Numbered from the stretch's first letter, positions 10,736-23,100 are shown. The stretch: 62,023 nt of DNA from Flammula alnicola (GCA_015499995.1 JADNRV010000288.1:1-62023); one strand, 5' to 3'. A program made the numbers and translations. The notes: generated by a model not told the origin, from the letters alone.

Positions 10736-11695
10736 ATGGCTAATCCTACCCTGAAAGAAATAAACTTGAACTGACCCCAGGACTTTGATGGCGATATTGA
10801 AAAATATGCCTCTTGGAAGAAGACGATGATGCTTTACCTGAAGATCAACTCTGCCGTCTACAACACAGATGAGAAGAGGATCGTCTTCGTTCTCTCCTTC
10901 ATGCGAGGGGAAGCCTCATCTAATTGGGCAGAAGAGTTCTATGACTCCCACTATACTCCCGCCGCTCCCGCGGCTGGAATGACTCTGGCGACCAATGCAG
11001 TGCTGGACCTTGGAACCTGGGATGCTTTTATCGACCAACTTGACAAAGACTATGAGATCACTGACTTGAAGGGTAACTCCCTCGAACAGTTATACGCAAT
11101 CCGACAAGGGAAGGCACCATTAGAAGAACACATCACAAACTTCAAGATCCTGGTAAAGAAGACCAGGGTCTCTGATCCGGCAATCCTGATCGACCTATTC
11201 TGAAAGTCCCTTCGAACAGAACTGTTAAGGGAAGTCATGTGACTCGAAACCCGACCTACCACGCTCCAAGGCTGGTACGACAAAGCCAAAGACAGAGAAA
11301 CAAACATGAAGATCTCCGACACGATCGAACGAAGATATGCCAGACAGAACACTGGGTATCAGAAACCGAAACCCGAGACCAGACCTGCGAGACGCCCATT
11401 CTCATATAAGCCATGCGACCCCGATGCCATGGACATTAACGCGATGACGACCGAAGAACGGAATGAACTCCTTAGGACAGGATCATGTTTCTTCTGCAAG
11501 GAACCTGGCCATATGGCGCGTGACTGCCCGAAGAAGAAGAAGAAACAGAACACGACGAATTATCAATGACAATACAAGCCACCAAAGAAGAAACTCACTG
11601 GAAAGCAAACCAGTGCACACATCTGTTCACTTATCGAGGAATTGGATCTAGAAGAGAAGACCGCCTGCCTGGACGATTTGAATGAGGATTTTTGA
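10736..11695 (+). pseudogene. G1 gag with zinc knuckle, several stops
   Basis: Retrotransposon capsid protein, which would package the element RNA. The start ATG 10736 gives MANPTLKEINLN. The capsid-like region runs through WAEEFYDSHY, LGTWDAFIDQL and LEEHITNFKIL. A CCHC knuckle, CFFCKEPGHMARDC, sits near 11485-11530, followed by a Lys-rich tail. It ends at TGA 11693-11695. In-frame TGA codons interrupt at 10771, 11201, 11240 and near 11567. The frame upstream of the ATG stays open apart from TAG and TGA and encodes a Pro-rich stretch back to about 10330, so the ancestral Gag may have been longer at the N-terminus. Homologous to the Gag of G2. Confidence 0.8.
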
Positions 11696-14600
11696 TAGGG
11701 AGACGCTGCCCAACATCAGTCTCTCCCTACCTTTCTATTCACTCTGTATTAGTAGCCGAGATTGAGAATCAAACTATGCATTTGCCGTGTTCTCTCTCGT
11801 GCAAAAATCAGACTGGTAGAAAAATTGTTGGAACCACCGCTCTCCTAGACTCTGGTGCTGGTGGACAGTTCATCCACCAGCAGTTTGCACAATCTCTGGG
11901 ACTCAACCTTCATCGGCTTCTGAGACCAATCAAAGCCAAGAATGTCGACGGAACACCTAATAAGGAAGGAATGATATCATACTATGTCATCATTGATCTC
12001 ACGATCAACGGAAGGACAGACCCAACCAAACTTATGGTCACTGGCCTCAGAAAGCAGAAAATTATTCTGGGTTTCCCATGGCTCCAGAAATGAAACCCAA
12101 ACATTGATTGGAAACTTGGGACCCTAACCTGGAGGGAGAGACTTCGGAAATCTCTCAGCAAGTTCAAGAACACATTCATCAGACTCCTCAAGACCAAGAC
12201 CGCAAAAGAGCCACAAGGGAGTATCACTCCCTCATCGGACGAAATGGACCTACATCTTGACAAACTATCCATGGGTTCAAAACTTGACAGGAGCCCCACG
12301 TATGAGGAGTTTACTCCCATATTGAAGAGGACTGTTGAGAAAACCCTGGAAGAATCCCACCTGGAAACGGACACCATGGATGACCTAGTAATTTCTTTTA
12401 TCAATGGCGAACTCACTAAAGAAGCGAAAGAGACTTGGATCAACACCAAAACAACCCAAGCTCAGACCTTTGCCTTCGCTCAAGAAAAGCCCAAGGAAGA
12501 GAAAACCCTGGAAGAAATGATACTGGCAGAATACCACGAATACTTGGACATCTTCGACAAACAAGCGGCGGCTCGTTTCCCTGAATCTCGACCTTGGGAT
12601 CACAAGATTGAGATAAAGGAAGGCTTTGAGCCAAAATCGTTCGAGACCTATGCCTTGTCACCAGTCGAAGAAGTAAAGCTGGATGAATTTCTGAAGGAAA
12701 ACCTCGACAAAGGCTATATCCGACCCTCGACCTTGCCTATGGCATCACCCTTCTTTTTCACCTCGAAGAAGGATGGATCCCTGAGACCCTGTCAAGACTA
12801 TTGATTCCTCAATGACTGGACAATCAAAAATGCCTATCTGCTACCCCTCATCCCTGAGCTTATGGACAAGCTCAAAGGGGCCAAATACTTCACGAAACTA
12901 GATGTGCGTTGGGGCTACAACAATATTCGGATCCGAGATGGAGACCAATGGAAAGTGGCATTCAAGACAAACAAAGGACTGTTCAAACCCACCGTAATGT
13001 TCTTTGGGATGTGCAACTCGCCGGCGACCTTCCAATCCATAATGGACGACATGTTCAAAGATATGACCGCCGACACCCAAGTCAAACACTGGATAATTAT
13101 CTACATGGACGACATCCTGCTTTTTTCTAAAAGCAAAGAACGGCTCAAAGAATACACCAGACGAGTCTTACAACGACTTCAAGAAAACAACCTCTTTTTG
13201 AAACCCGAGAAATGCTTCTTTGAACTGCCTACCATGGAATACCTGGGCATGATCATTGAAGAAGGACGAATTAGGATGGATTCCGCCAAACTAAAAGGCA
13301 TCGCGGACTGGCCAGTACCGAAAATGCTCAAACAAGTTCGATCATTCCTTGGATTCAGAAACTTCTATCAAAAATTCATTAGAGCCTATTCAGAAATAGC
13401 CCGTTCCATGAACAAGTTATTAAAGAAAGACCAACCCTTCGAATGGACAGAGGCTGCACAAGAGGCCTTCGACACCCTGAAGAGGCGCTTCACCGAAGAA
13501 CCCGTACTCCTAATGCCAGATACGACCAAACCTTTCCAGATAGAGTGCAATGCTTCAAAATATGCGTCAGGTGCAGTACTCTCACAATTGGACACAAATG
13601 GCGCCAGACACCCATGCACATTTATCTCGAAAACCTTCTCACTGGCAGAACGAAACTATGAAATCTATGACCAAGAACTTCTGGCGATCATCTGAGCAAT
13701 GCAAGAATGGCGACACTACATCCAAGGATCACCATTCACAATGACCATCCTGTCTGACCACAAGAATCTGACCTACTTCCGTTCTGCCCAGAAACTAAAC
13801 AGACGACAAGCACGCTGGTCCCTATACACCGAAGCAGCAGAAGCGCTCAGAATACTGCTGGAGGATGGACCACGAAACCTACGAAAAGGACTAGAGGACT
13901 GGACCACTGCCGAACATGATGGAAAACAATTATTGTTCTATAAAGGGAAAAACTATATCCCTAATAGTCAATCACTGCGACGCGAAATCGTGGAAAAATA
14001 TCACGAACCTCTGACAGCCGGACACCCAGGTGAACTCAAAACGTATAATGCTATTCGGAAACATTACTGGTGGCCCGGTATATGAACCTTCGTGAAATCC
14101 TACGTAAAAGGATGCAGAATCTGCCAACAATTCAAGATCAACAGAAATCCGTCACACCCGGCATTAATAGCACAGGAAACTGCTCACATAAAACGACCCT
14201 TTGCCGATCCAATGATGGATTTCATCACTGGATTACCCGAGATCAATGGAAAAGATGCTGTACTGGTCGTGGTCAACCATGGTCTTACAGGGGGGTGATT
14301 ACCATTCCTTGCTCCACTTCGGTCATGCAAGAAGAGACTGGATGCCTACTCTTGGACAATCTATACAGAAGATTCGGACTACCTGACAGCCTCAGGTCTG
14401 ACTGTGGCCCTCAATTTGCGGCAAAAGCCTTCCGAGAGCTTCTGAAGCTTCTTGGCATCAAATCCAAATTGACCACTGCCTATCACCCACAGTCTGATGG
14501 CGCTATGGAACGTCTTAACCAAGAAATCGAAGCATACATCTCCATATATTGCTCATCAAATCCAGACACTTGGCTCGACTCTATCAGCACTTTGGAATTC

Positions 14601-15036
14601 ACGCACAATGATCGGTGACATGCGGACAGACAGAGAACCCCGTTTGAACTACAAATGGGGTATTCACCAATCTCTGTTCCCACTTCATTCGAAAACACGA
14701 AGTTTCCCACCGTTGAAGACCGAATGAAGCAGTTAATCAAAGATCGAGAAGAAGCACTCGCGGCACACGAACTGGCCTGAGCAAGGATAGCCGAACGTCG
14801 CCAATCGAGATTCATCCCCTTCAAGAAAGGACAAAGAGTCTGGTTGGATTCACGAAATCTCAAGACGCATTACAACAAAAAGATGGCGCCTAAACGGGAA
14901 AGACCATTTTTGATCAAAGACGTTCTGGGACACCTAACCTATCAATTGCAACTCCTGAAACACTGGAAGATTTATGATGTTTTCCACGCTGTCCTCTTGA
15001 TGCCATATGTGGAAAATGAAATTCATGGAAAGAATG
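11695..15036 (+). pseudogene. G1 Ty3/gypsy pol (PR-RT-RH-IN), 3' truncated
   Basis: Chromovirus-type polyprotein in the -1 frame relative to gag. Protease LLDSGAGGQFIHQQ at about 11850; RT with [28 protein letters not shown] and YMDD at about 13102; RNase H about 13400-13830; integrase zinc region with C-x2-C about 14110 and core with HPQSDGAMERLNQE about 14490. TGA stops replace conserved arginines at 12802, 13693, 14083, 14616 and 14778. An in-frame gap of about 66 codons near 13826 joins RNase H (WSLY) to the linker (TEAAEA), removing the RNase H C-terminus. There is a frame change in the integrase at about 14297. Homology to G2 and G3 ends after HGKN at about 15036; chromodomain and 3' LTR are lost. 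Confidence 0.88.
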
Positions 15037-15879
15037 CACCTGCAGCATTGTAGCATCATTGCCTTGCTCGACGTCGCAGTCGCTGGCTCGTCGTCAGGTC
15101 CTATCAGAGCAGCATCAATGGCAGTGAAGGTGGTGGCCATTAACGGTGGTGGGCGGTCGCGGGTGTCCAAACAACTCGAACGTGGTCTGGTAAACCACAT
15201 AACAATGATGCTGTGATCACTAACATGACCACCAATGTGGCGACCAAGTGCAGGTACCTGCAATGCAATGTCAAATTGGTCTGCTTATGTAATGGGCTGA
15301 TGCTGAAAATTTGTGGTACACTTGATGATCAGCATCTGCAGCTCGCAATACCCAGTCAATTGTCTCACTTTTACAGAGAAAACTTACTGTAATATGTGCC
15401 TTCATGTAGCCTTTGTAATATATTTGAAAATTTTGACATTTCAAAAATGTCAAACATAAAGATTTAGACATAACTTTGCTAGAACATATTTAAATTGAAA
15501 TTTTGAATTAAGTCTACAAGCAGAATGACAAGATGAACTTGTCAAACACCATATTTCAGAGAAAAATAGGTGTTGCTGCTTGCACAGTGCAAGATATAAA
15601 AGCCATGTTTTTCTAATTACATAACCATCAAATGCCCAAAGAAATTGTGTCACATCTAATGAACCAACCCTTGATGTGTTCCTGCACATTTCTAAGCCTT
15701 GTCTCCCTTAATGGGCATAGAATCTCACTGGAAAACCTCAAAAGCATGTTCAAAAGCCCAAACAGACCATCTTTAGGAGCTAAATGCATAAAAGAGGAAC
15801 AAGGACCCTGCAGATGACTTGAATGTTTCCATGCCCCACATAAACCCTGCTTTAGCTTCTAAAGCCTCCTCGAGATCTA
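15037..15879. other. No gene recognised
   Basis: GC-richer to about 15250 (short repeats of GGTGGTGG type, CATGACCACCAATG), then AT-rich. Reading frames here are short and not protein-like. The first part may be a remnant of the GAC-rich core of F-family elements, but the match is loose. Confidence 0.4.
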
Positions 15880-17128
15880 TCAGTGAAAATGTCATACCTT
15901 CACAGGATTGGGCATTGGCTGAGCAAAATCAGAGCAAGAGATTTTATCAAGACCTCAGAAATGAATGGTGATGCACCAAGTGAGCCCAGGACAAGAACAC
16001 AGAGCTTTGGCAGCAGCTACATGATTGCCAAAACATGCTCCTGACTCGAGAAAATGAATACAATACACAGAGCATCACCATCAATGATATCACCACTGAA
16101 CTCCATCAAACCTGCGACTCTCTCTTATCAGCACAAGGCATGCTTTCACAGCTGTGAGAAAACTTCATGAAAACAAAGGATTGCCTGTCCAAGCTATCTC
16201 ATGCACAGCTAACAAATTTCAGGAGGCACTGGCAGGTCCGAATGCACACAAAGTTGCTCTAAAGAAAAAAGGTGTCATTACCAATTCAATGTGTCAAATT
16301 GTGCAACTTAATTCAAAATGGCATCCCAATGCAGAATGTCGTGAACATTATCAGCACAGTTGCTGAAGGTTTAGGGGTAGAGATCAAGAGTAGTCTGGAA
16401 GACTAAAGCATTGGCCACATTAAGATAGAGGGGCTTCTTGGGGCAAAGCTTCAGCTTGTCCATGAGCTTGAGAATTCTATGTGTATGTATTTGTTTTATA
16501 TCTTTGTTATTATCTTTGTTATTGAATTATTTTATTTTATAGCTCACACCCTAAGCGGCGATGGTACAACCCATCAACACATCAATTATGAATGCTGTTA
16601 TATTGCTTTTGTGACTCCAGACTATTTGACATCTTGCACAAATTGCACTGTCCCTGCATCTGATTTTTATGCAAAACAGCCTTCTCAAAGGTTTGTGGGT
16701 ATCCCCTCAGCTCCAAATCACACAAGCCAGGAGCAGATAAACAGATGGAATGAATTTGTGCATGACATTTATTCTCTGTGGAACTTGAGCCCTGCTGGAA
16801 TGAAGCATTCAGCTAATTTTCATAGCTTTTTCTTGCATGTGTTGGCTATGGAAACTGATCATGTGAATGACCAGAAGAAACTCAAGGATTTATTCCACGA
16901 GGCAAAGAGGTTTTATGACCATGAGGTTCAGGGAGAGAATGTGCTTGCAAGTGTATCACCCAAGGAACTAATTTTTATGATTTTTGAAGTCAATGAAAAG
17001 AAGATTCGGGATACTGGCAGCTAGAAAAAATGGAATGTGCATCATCCTTCTGAACAACAACACCATAACTCACTTCTGCAGGGGGACCTCATCCAGTGAT
17101 TTGAACAAAGGAAGTATGATGCTCTTTC
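15880..17128 (+). pseudogene. Decayed coding region of unknown family, split by an insertion
   Basis: Stop-interrupted but protein-like frames. About 15960-16330 reads as a coiled coil (ELWQQLHDCQNMLL, TTELHQTCDSLLSAQ). 16560-17024 reads SQRFVGIPSAPNHTSQEQ, WNEFVHDIYSLWNLSPAG and HEAKRFYDHEVQGEN. The frame continues past a TAG to KYDAL at 17120. It resumes, after the element at 17129-18696, as SDEQKREADFFSGLVAACI at 18702-18762, which supports a once-continuous gene. I do not recognise the family. It could be a host gene or a protein from another transposon. Confidence 0.4.
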
Positions 17129-18696
17129 GAGTTCATATGTGTCCCCCACGGATTCCATGTGGATTCCGGGTGATTCTGGTGGAACGGGTTTGGCAGAGGG
17201 GCCAGCCAAAATATCGGATGTCAGTCCGGTGGAATGGGTACTGGATTGGCCCGGAATCCAGTAGGGGCACCGGAACGGAAAACAGAATCCGGTCAGTATC
17301 TAATATAAAAACACCTTTTATTTACATAAAAGACTAAAAATAAATGAGTAATATAAATCATGCTCAAAATATCTATAAATAAGATTATGTAATGTTCAAA
17401 AACCAATTTCTAATCAAGATATTCTATATTTGGCAAGTAAAATTTTCAAAAGCGCCGGCTTTGGTCGAGTTTTTTGCGTTTTTCTCGAGAACGAAAGCAG
17501 CTGGTCACGTGATTTTGATAGATTTGTAATTCTGGAAGCATGCTCTACAGTTACTTTTTTTGGCAAAAAGTTCCCACGGTACCTGAAACAGACCAAATAA
17601 GGTGATTTCAGTTACCCGAGTGAGATGACATATACATATTTGTAATCTCCTTAAAATTCTGAATCTGATGGTACCCCATTGACCCTGAATCTCTCAGAAT
17701 TGGTTACGCAATCTATAAATATATCTAGAGACATAGGGTATATAATCTGATGTTTTTGGTAAATTAGAATGGCCCTGTGGTCTAATGGTTAAATAGTCTA
17801 GTCTACTACTGGATTTCTGCTGGGGCTCTGTGGTTCAATTCCTTTAAAATGCAAAATCCTAGGTACTATTTTTTTTTATAAATTCTGTCTAATGGGGAGG
17901 CACACCGTCGCTTTGCGACTTTTGATGTTTGTACTTGTTTTGTCTCACCTAACTTCTTGCACATTATGGAAAATCAACTTTTTGGGCGCATTTCTTCATT
18001 TTTTGCCAAAATTTAAAGCCAGATCGGGTTGAATTTTAGTTCTGCTGGGGGTCTTTGCTCTGATTTTTTGAGATTCGGCCTGTGTTGCGAGAAACAACAT
18101 TGAAATTACACTTTAAGAAGGAATTTCAAAAAATCAGCTTGAAGACCCCCTGGAGACCGATAAAACAAATTATTTTGCACCTTCATCTGAGGTTAAGCCA
18201 GTGTGAGGAAGGAGAAATGTTGTTTTAGTTTTGATGGGCCAAAACCTCACTTATGGATTATGTAATACATGTCTGATCGCATAGAATGCATCGATATTGT
18301 GCATCAGTGGTGCTCAAATAGCCTAGATTTACATTTGAGTGTACTTGGGTCATTTAAATGATTCAGATTTCAATTTACGTGCTTCAAAAGCTGCTATAGA
18401 CTTTGTGTTTCATTTTGCAGTCACATCGTGCAGTTTGCCAGTTTTGAAGTGGCTGTGAGATGACTAAGCAGCTGAATCCATTTACAGACAGTGCGCGTCC
18501 CCATGTCTAAGTCCACCAAGTTAAAGTTTTATCCAGAATCCGCAGGAATTTGGACATTCCTGTGGACTCCAGTTGGAATTCCGGTGGATTCCGGTCTATT
18601 CCATGTGGATTCCAGTCCATTCCACGTGGATTCCGGTCCATTCCACATAGATTCCATACATTCCACGTGGAATCAGTGGGGGAGTGAAAAGTACTG
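17129..18696. mobile_element. F-family TIR element F1a, perfect 8-bp duplication
   Basis: GCTCTTTC occurs on both sides (17121-17128 and 18697-18704). The left end starts GAGTTCATATGTGTCCCCCA; the right end read on minus starts CAGTACTTTTCACTCCCCCA. The left subterminal zone (17150-17290) has GGATTCC and CCGGAATCC motifs and the conserved block GGCCAGCCAAAATA. The right zone (18545-18680) has TTCCACGTGGA-type palindromes. The interior carries a tRNA-like module and a block shared with 8251-9388. No transposase frame is visible, so it is non-autonomous, 1568 bp. An 8-bp duplication with TIRs fits hAT-like or KDZ-like DNA transposons; which one is open. Confidence 0.82.
17771..17850 (+). other. 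tRNA-derived (SINE-like) module in F1a
   Basis: TGGTCTAATGG at 17778-17788 matches an A box and GGTTCAATTCC at 17832-17842 a B box. The arrangement resembles a tRNA-Glu-like gene with degraded stems. Homologous to 8560-8632. Confidence 0.5.
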
Positions 18697-18834
18697 GCTC
18701 TTTCAGATGAACAGAAAAGAGAGGCTGACTTTTTCTCTGGGCTGGTTGCTGCATGCATAAAGATGTAAACTGTCATAAAGAGGGAAATGCATGGATGATT
18801 CTTTACTGATCGAAAAATAATCCGGTCATCCCAG

Positions 18835-19330
18835 TGAAGAGACCTCTGAGTGGCTAGCTCTGAACAGACTACTATTCTCTCTACCTGAGCTATTTTTAGC
18901 ACTTAGTAAAGCTTACAATGTAGTCTAAATGTTACAAAGTCCAGACATTACAATGAATGACAAGACTACTAAGGACTAGAGGAAACTATGCAAGATAATG
19001 AGGAATGTGAACACTAAATGAAGGCACTATCATTAGTAACTATTGGGATAATAGTCAATACATCTAATGAAGTGTATGGAATAGACGTGTTTCAGTAATA
19101 TTTTAACCATCCAGCCCATACAGTGAGGACATGGGTCTCTAGATTAAAGAACAGACATTTAGGCACACTACAGGAGAGGTCACATGACATTGTCAAAGGC
19201 ACCATGGACATGGAGCAGCAGGGTAAAAGCAAATGCCCAGAGGTGTGCCTGTAGCAACACTGATCAAAGCTCAGATCAAAGGGATACCTATTTGGGAACA
19301 TAATGATATATCATATTGGGTGATGTCTGT
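18835..19330 (+). repeat. Decayed 5' fragment of the 1.77-kb LTR
   Basis: Starts TGAAGAGACC and follows the solo LTR at 24009 to about its position 24490, with many C-to-T and G-to-A differences at CpG sites. The match stops abruptly near 19330. No coding sequence. Confidence 0.65.
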
Positions 19331-20745
19331 CCCACTGATGAAATCACACTCACTGCCAAAAAAGCATGGTGAATTGTGAGGCTCCCTCAAGAAATTCAAG
19401 CCCTGGATTAAGCTTCTAGACATAGAAGATGGACACAGGACCATTTATTGCCAGGAGCATTGGAATTGGAGGGCAAGAAAAGCACATATTTCATAATGAA
19501 GTCAATGAGTGGTAGCTACCACTTATATTATACAGTCCAGGCAAATGCCTGCACAGCTGTGTGTTTACTACCTAGAAAAATGATGTGTAAGCAAATAAAA
19601 TGCAATGCAATAAAATTTATTTTATGTCAAATTGCAAGACCAATTACTCTTTGAGTGGTGCTTTTTTTCATTTTATTTACTACATACTATCTCTGATCTC
19701 ATTTTTTCATATTACCATAATTATCTATGTCTTTCTGTCCTTGTGCAAGTTTGAGATAGCCAACTACTCTCTCCAGTATCCATACATACATATGTCAATA
19801 TTGCCTCTCTTTGTCTTTTATTGCTTGTCAATTGTACATCCTATCCTTAGTTTTTATTTTTATGTCTCTGTTAATTTGACTTAATCTATTATCATTATCT
19901 GTTTTGATAACAACCTTCAGAAAATTATGGTACCCTTACACTCTTTAATTGGAAAAAATTGGATAGATGTATGATTCTGATATGAATGTCTTGATGATGA
20001 ATATATTGCAATCTGGAGTGGTGGCAAAGACAAATGAAAGAGCAGATATGAAAACTAAACCAACTGGTTAAAGATGGAAACATGCTAAAAATAAGCTCTG
20101 CTCATTTAACATTGTTCAATTGGCTCTACCCAGTACCCTGCTTTAAAAAGAAACCACTTCTTGTTTTGGTCAAAGATCAACTTCTTTTTCCTTTGCTGGA
20201 TGGGTGCTGGGTTGTTTCTTTTTTTAGCCTTACCTTGGCTACCCAGCCTTGTATTAATAGATGCTGGAAATAATTGATCATTTTCTTTTCCTTTTTCTGT
20301 GCATTTCTCTGGTCTACAAAAAATTGTAACAGTCTTTGTCTTGGTCTGTGTATATACAAAGAAAAAGTGTTGAAAAGTAGTATATAGATTCAATTTTTGT
20401 TGTCCAGCACCCATCCATATAATAAAATTATAACCCAAAAAAAACTACCATCTAACTAGTCTTGACAGAATGTGTAGAGTCTAGTTCAAGATAATGACAT
20501 GAGAAATCCTTCAATTTTAATCTGCAACATCAAGAGCAATTCAGAAATCAGTGTTAAAATTACATGATGGAGTAAGATATAATTTCATCAAAAACAAGTG
20601 GACACATCAGCAAATCCTGACTGTTTTTATAGTCTGTTGTAGTGTTTCTAATATGACTATAGCATCCTATAGTAGCCAGAGCAATGATAGGCCACTATGT
20701 AGCACTTTAGCACACTGAGCCCCTTACTCAAATACATACATAAAA
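19331..20745. other. AT-rich spacer without genes
   Basis: No protein-like frame or RNA gene was seen. A short inverted pair GGATGGGTGCTGG / CCAGCACCCATCC lies at about 20198 and 20404. Confidence 0.5.
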
Positions 20746-20770
20746 TGTTACGAACTCTGCCTCACCTTAC

Positions 20771-22655
20771 GAGTACTTTTCACTCCCCCACTGATTCCAC
20801 GTGGAATGGGAGGGAATCCACGTGGAATGGAGGGAATCCATGTGGAATGGTTTTGGATTCCACGTGGAATGGAGGGAATCCATGTGGAATGGTTATGGAA
20901 TCCACGTGGAATGAAGGGAATCCACATGGAATCCACATGGAATGATGAAATTCCTGTGGAATCAGAGGGAATTCCGGTGGACTCCAGAGATAAATTGAGA
21001 TAAATTGAACACTTATAGAGCAATGTACTATGAGAAAATCAAATATATGGATTAAAACTATTAATTACATAGTATTTATATAGTATACTACCGAAAAAAA
21101 AAGCAGGAGGATGGGGGTGGGACAAGGGCAGTGTGGTTAGGGGGTGAAAACGCAAGAAAACGAGCAGCAGGAATGGCCTGCCACTCGTTTTCGACGTATC
21201 AGGCACCTTCGCGCACTGCCTCAGCCTCAACCTTTGCGGCGTTGGGCCAGCCATCCCGCGGCGGCGTTGGCAACACGGCGGTGCCGCCGTCGACAGCCCT
21301 CGCCGCACTCGTGCGTCTACGGGGTTATCTACGGGGCCGCCGTCGGGTCGTCACCTCCGTCGTCGCGTCCATCCCCACCTCCGTCGTTGCCTCGTCGTCG
21401 CGTCCGTCCCCACCTCCGTCGTCGCATCCGTCGTCGCGTCCTCGTCGTCGCGGCGTCGGTTGTTGCACCTGCGGGGTCGGGGTCGCGGCGTCGTCGTCGC
21501 ATCCGTCGTAGCAGCGGGGTCGCGTCCGCGGTCGTGTCGTCGGTGTCTGCGTCGTCGCGTCGTCGGTGCCTCCGACGGCCCTTCCGTGTTCGCGGAGTCG
21601 CTTCCGCCGCCGTCTTGTGGGCGCTTCCGTCGTCGCGTCGTCGTCGTCGCGTCCGTCGTCGTCCCGCGGTTGTCGCGGCGGGGTCGCCTCCGTGGTCGCG
21701 TCGTTGGGCGTTCCGTGGTCGTATCGTCGCCGCGTCGTCGTCGTTTCCGTCGTCGCGGTGTCGTCGCGTCGGTGGTCCCGTCGTCGGTGTGTCCGTCGTC
21801 GCATCGTCGTCGTCGCGACCGCCCACACGATTCAGAACGACACGGGAGCACGAGGTCGTGCTCCCGCTGTCGTTGCCATCGCGTGGCGGTTGTGGTTGTG
21901 GTACGCCGCGTGCGACGCTGGTGTCGGCGTCGGTTGCAGTGCCCGCGGCACTGTGCACCTGCAAGGGACGTGGTGGGGGTGAGCGGTCATCGCGGGGTCG
22001 TCGTTTACGACGTACCGTGTGGGCCTCCCACTCCTGGGTCCCCCCTTTGTATCCAACACCCCCCCCCGCGGCGTCGTGTCGCCCTCTTGGCTCGGTTTCG
22101 CGCATCCCCGGCGTCGTCGTTGCGCGCTGTGCTCGTCGTGGTCGTCGCCGTCGTGGTCGCCGCCATGGCTGTGCGTTCGTCGTGGTCATCGAGCAGCGGG
22201 TGGTCCGCGGGGAGGGATGGCGCGAACGGTGGCGATGGTGGTGGGAGGGAAGAAAGGTGGTGACGTGGCAACGTTGGAGCCGCGTCACCATCACGCGGCA
22301 ACGGATTGCCGGTTTGCCGACATCACGTGCGCTGTTCGGGCTGTTCGGAATCCATCAATTCGTGTAATTAATAAGAAATCATTAATTAATTACTTAATAC
22401 ATTGATTAAACAATAAATATATAAGAAATCACTGCACAGGTGACCGGATTCCATTTTCCGTTCCATTTTCCGTTCCGTTCCGGCAAATTCCGGTGCCCAT
22501 ACCGGATTCCGGGCCAATCCGGTACCCATTCCACCGGACTGACATCCGGTATTTTGGCTGGTCCCTGTGCCAAACCCATTCCACCGGAATGACCCGGAAT
22601 CCACGTGGATTCCGCCGGATTCCACTAGGAATCCGTGGGGGACACATAAGAACTC
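20771..22655. mobile_element. F-family TIR element F1b inside the G2 LTR
   Basis: The LTR sequence CACCTTAC is duplicated on both sides (20763-20770 and 22656-22663). The ends are GAGTACTTTTCACTCCCCCA at left and GGAGTTCTTATGTGTCCCCC at right (minus). The left zone (20790-20990) is an array of GGAATCCACGTGGAATGG units at roughly 31-bp spacing. The right zone (22440-22640) carries CCGGAATCC motifs and the block GGCCAGCCAAAATA type. The middle (21200-22300) is a CpG-rich, CGTCGT-rich tract. The site is known exactly because the uninterrupted LTR exists at 31943. Confidence 0.88.
21329..22166 (-). other. Possible spliced low-complexity reading frame inside F1b
   Basis: ATG at 22166 (minus) reads MAATTTATTTTSTARNDDAG. 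A plausible intron runs from the GTACGT site near 22019 to an acceptor TTGCAG near 21961, after which the frame continues as an Arg/Thr/Asp-rich chain. It lies about 490 bp inside the end, comparable to the frame in the copy at 60838. The trinucleotide bias opens all frames on both strands, so coding status is uncertain. Confidence 0.25.
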
Positions 22656-23100
22656 CACCTTACACTGACACTTTTTCATTTTTCTTATGAACGCTTCCTT
22701 ACACGCATGCCCCACCGTGCATCTTTCACTTCTCTTCTTTTTCCTTGTTTCACTCCTATTACTTATGCACCACGTCCTCACCACAACACTTCCCAGTCCC
22801 ATCCACGCCTCGATCCATTAACTACGTGCTGCATCCTCGCCTTATTTACCCCTATGCTTACTGAGCGACATAACACATGTCCACCTCATGGACTAATACC
22901 TATCATATATAAACACCAGTAGAACTACTATGTTCATTAGCTAGTTCTTGAGAATATAACACACATTCTCTACTCATCTCCACATCAAACCCCTTCATTC
23001 TGCTATGCAGACTCTGAAGGCATGCACTTAGAGCTTGTGTCTTGAACCTAAGACTCAGATGTTTGCTATTAACTTAGTATATCGTCCGCCGGTCTTAACA

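Larger units (their letters stand above)
20746..23100 (+). repeat. 5' LTR of gypsy element G2, interrupted by F1b
   Basis: The LTR starts TGTTACGAACTCTGCC at 20746 and ends CTTAACA at 23100. It matches the 3' LTR at 31943-32403 once the insertion 20771-22655 is taken out. The TATATAAAC box is at about 22905, and AGCTAGTTCTT at 22939-22949 is the predicted RNA 5' end. The G2 flanks (TAAAA and TAATT) do not form a clean 5-bp duplication. Confidence 0.85.

Noticed and set aside
12802..14780. TGA reassigned as arginine or read through
   Set aside because: HisRS and G3 use TGA as a normal stop and CGA/AGA for Arg; the affected codons are explained by CpG transitions in dead elements.
20785..20990. 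Regularly spaced palindromic repeats resembling a CRISPR array
   Set aside because: Eukaryotic context, units and spacers vary in length, no cas genes, and the array is the subterminal part of a TIR element with a target duplication.
21144..22367. 407-residue plus-strand frame and overlapping long minus frames
   Set aside because: All frames on both strands stay open because of CGT/CGA-type repeats; composition is Arg/Ser/Val simple sequence without domains. Only a tentative minus spliced frame is kept at low confidence.
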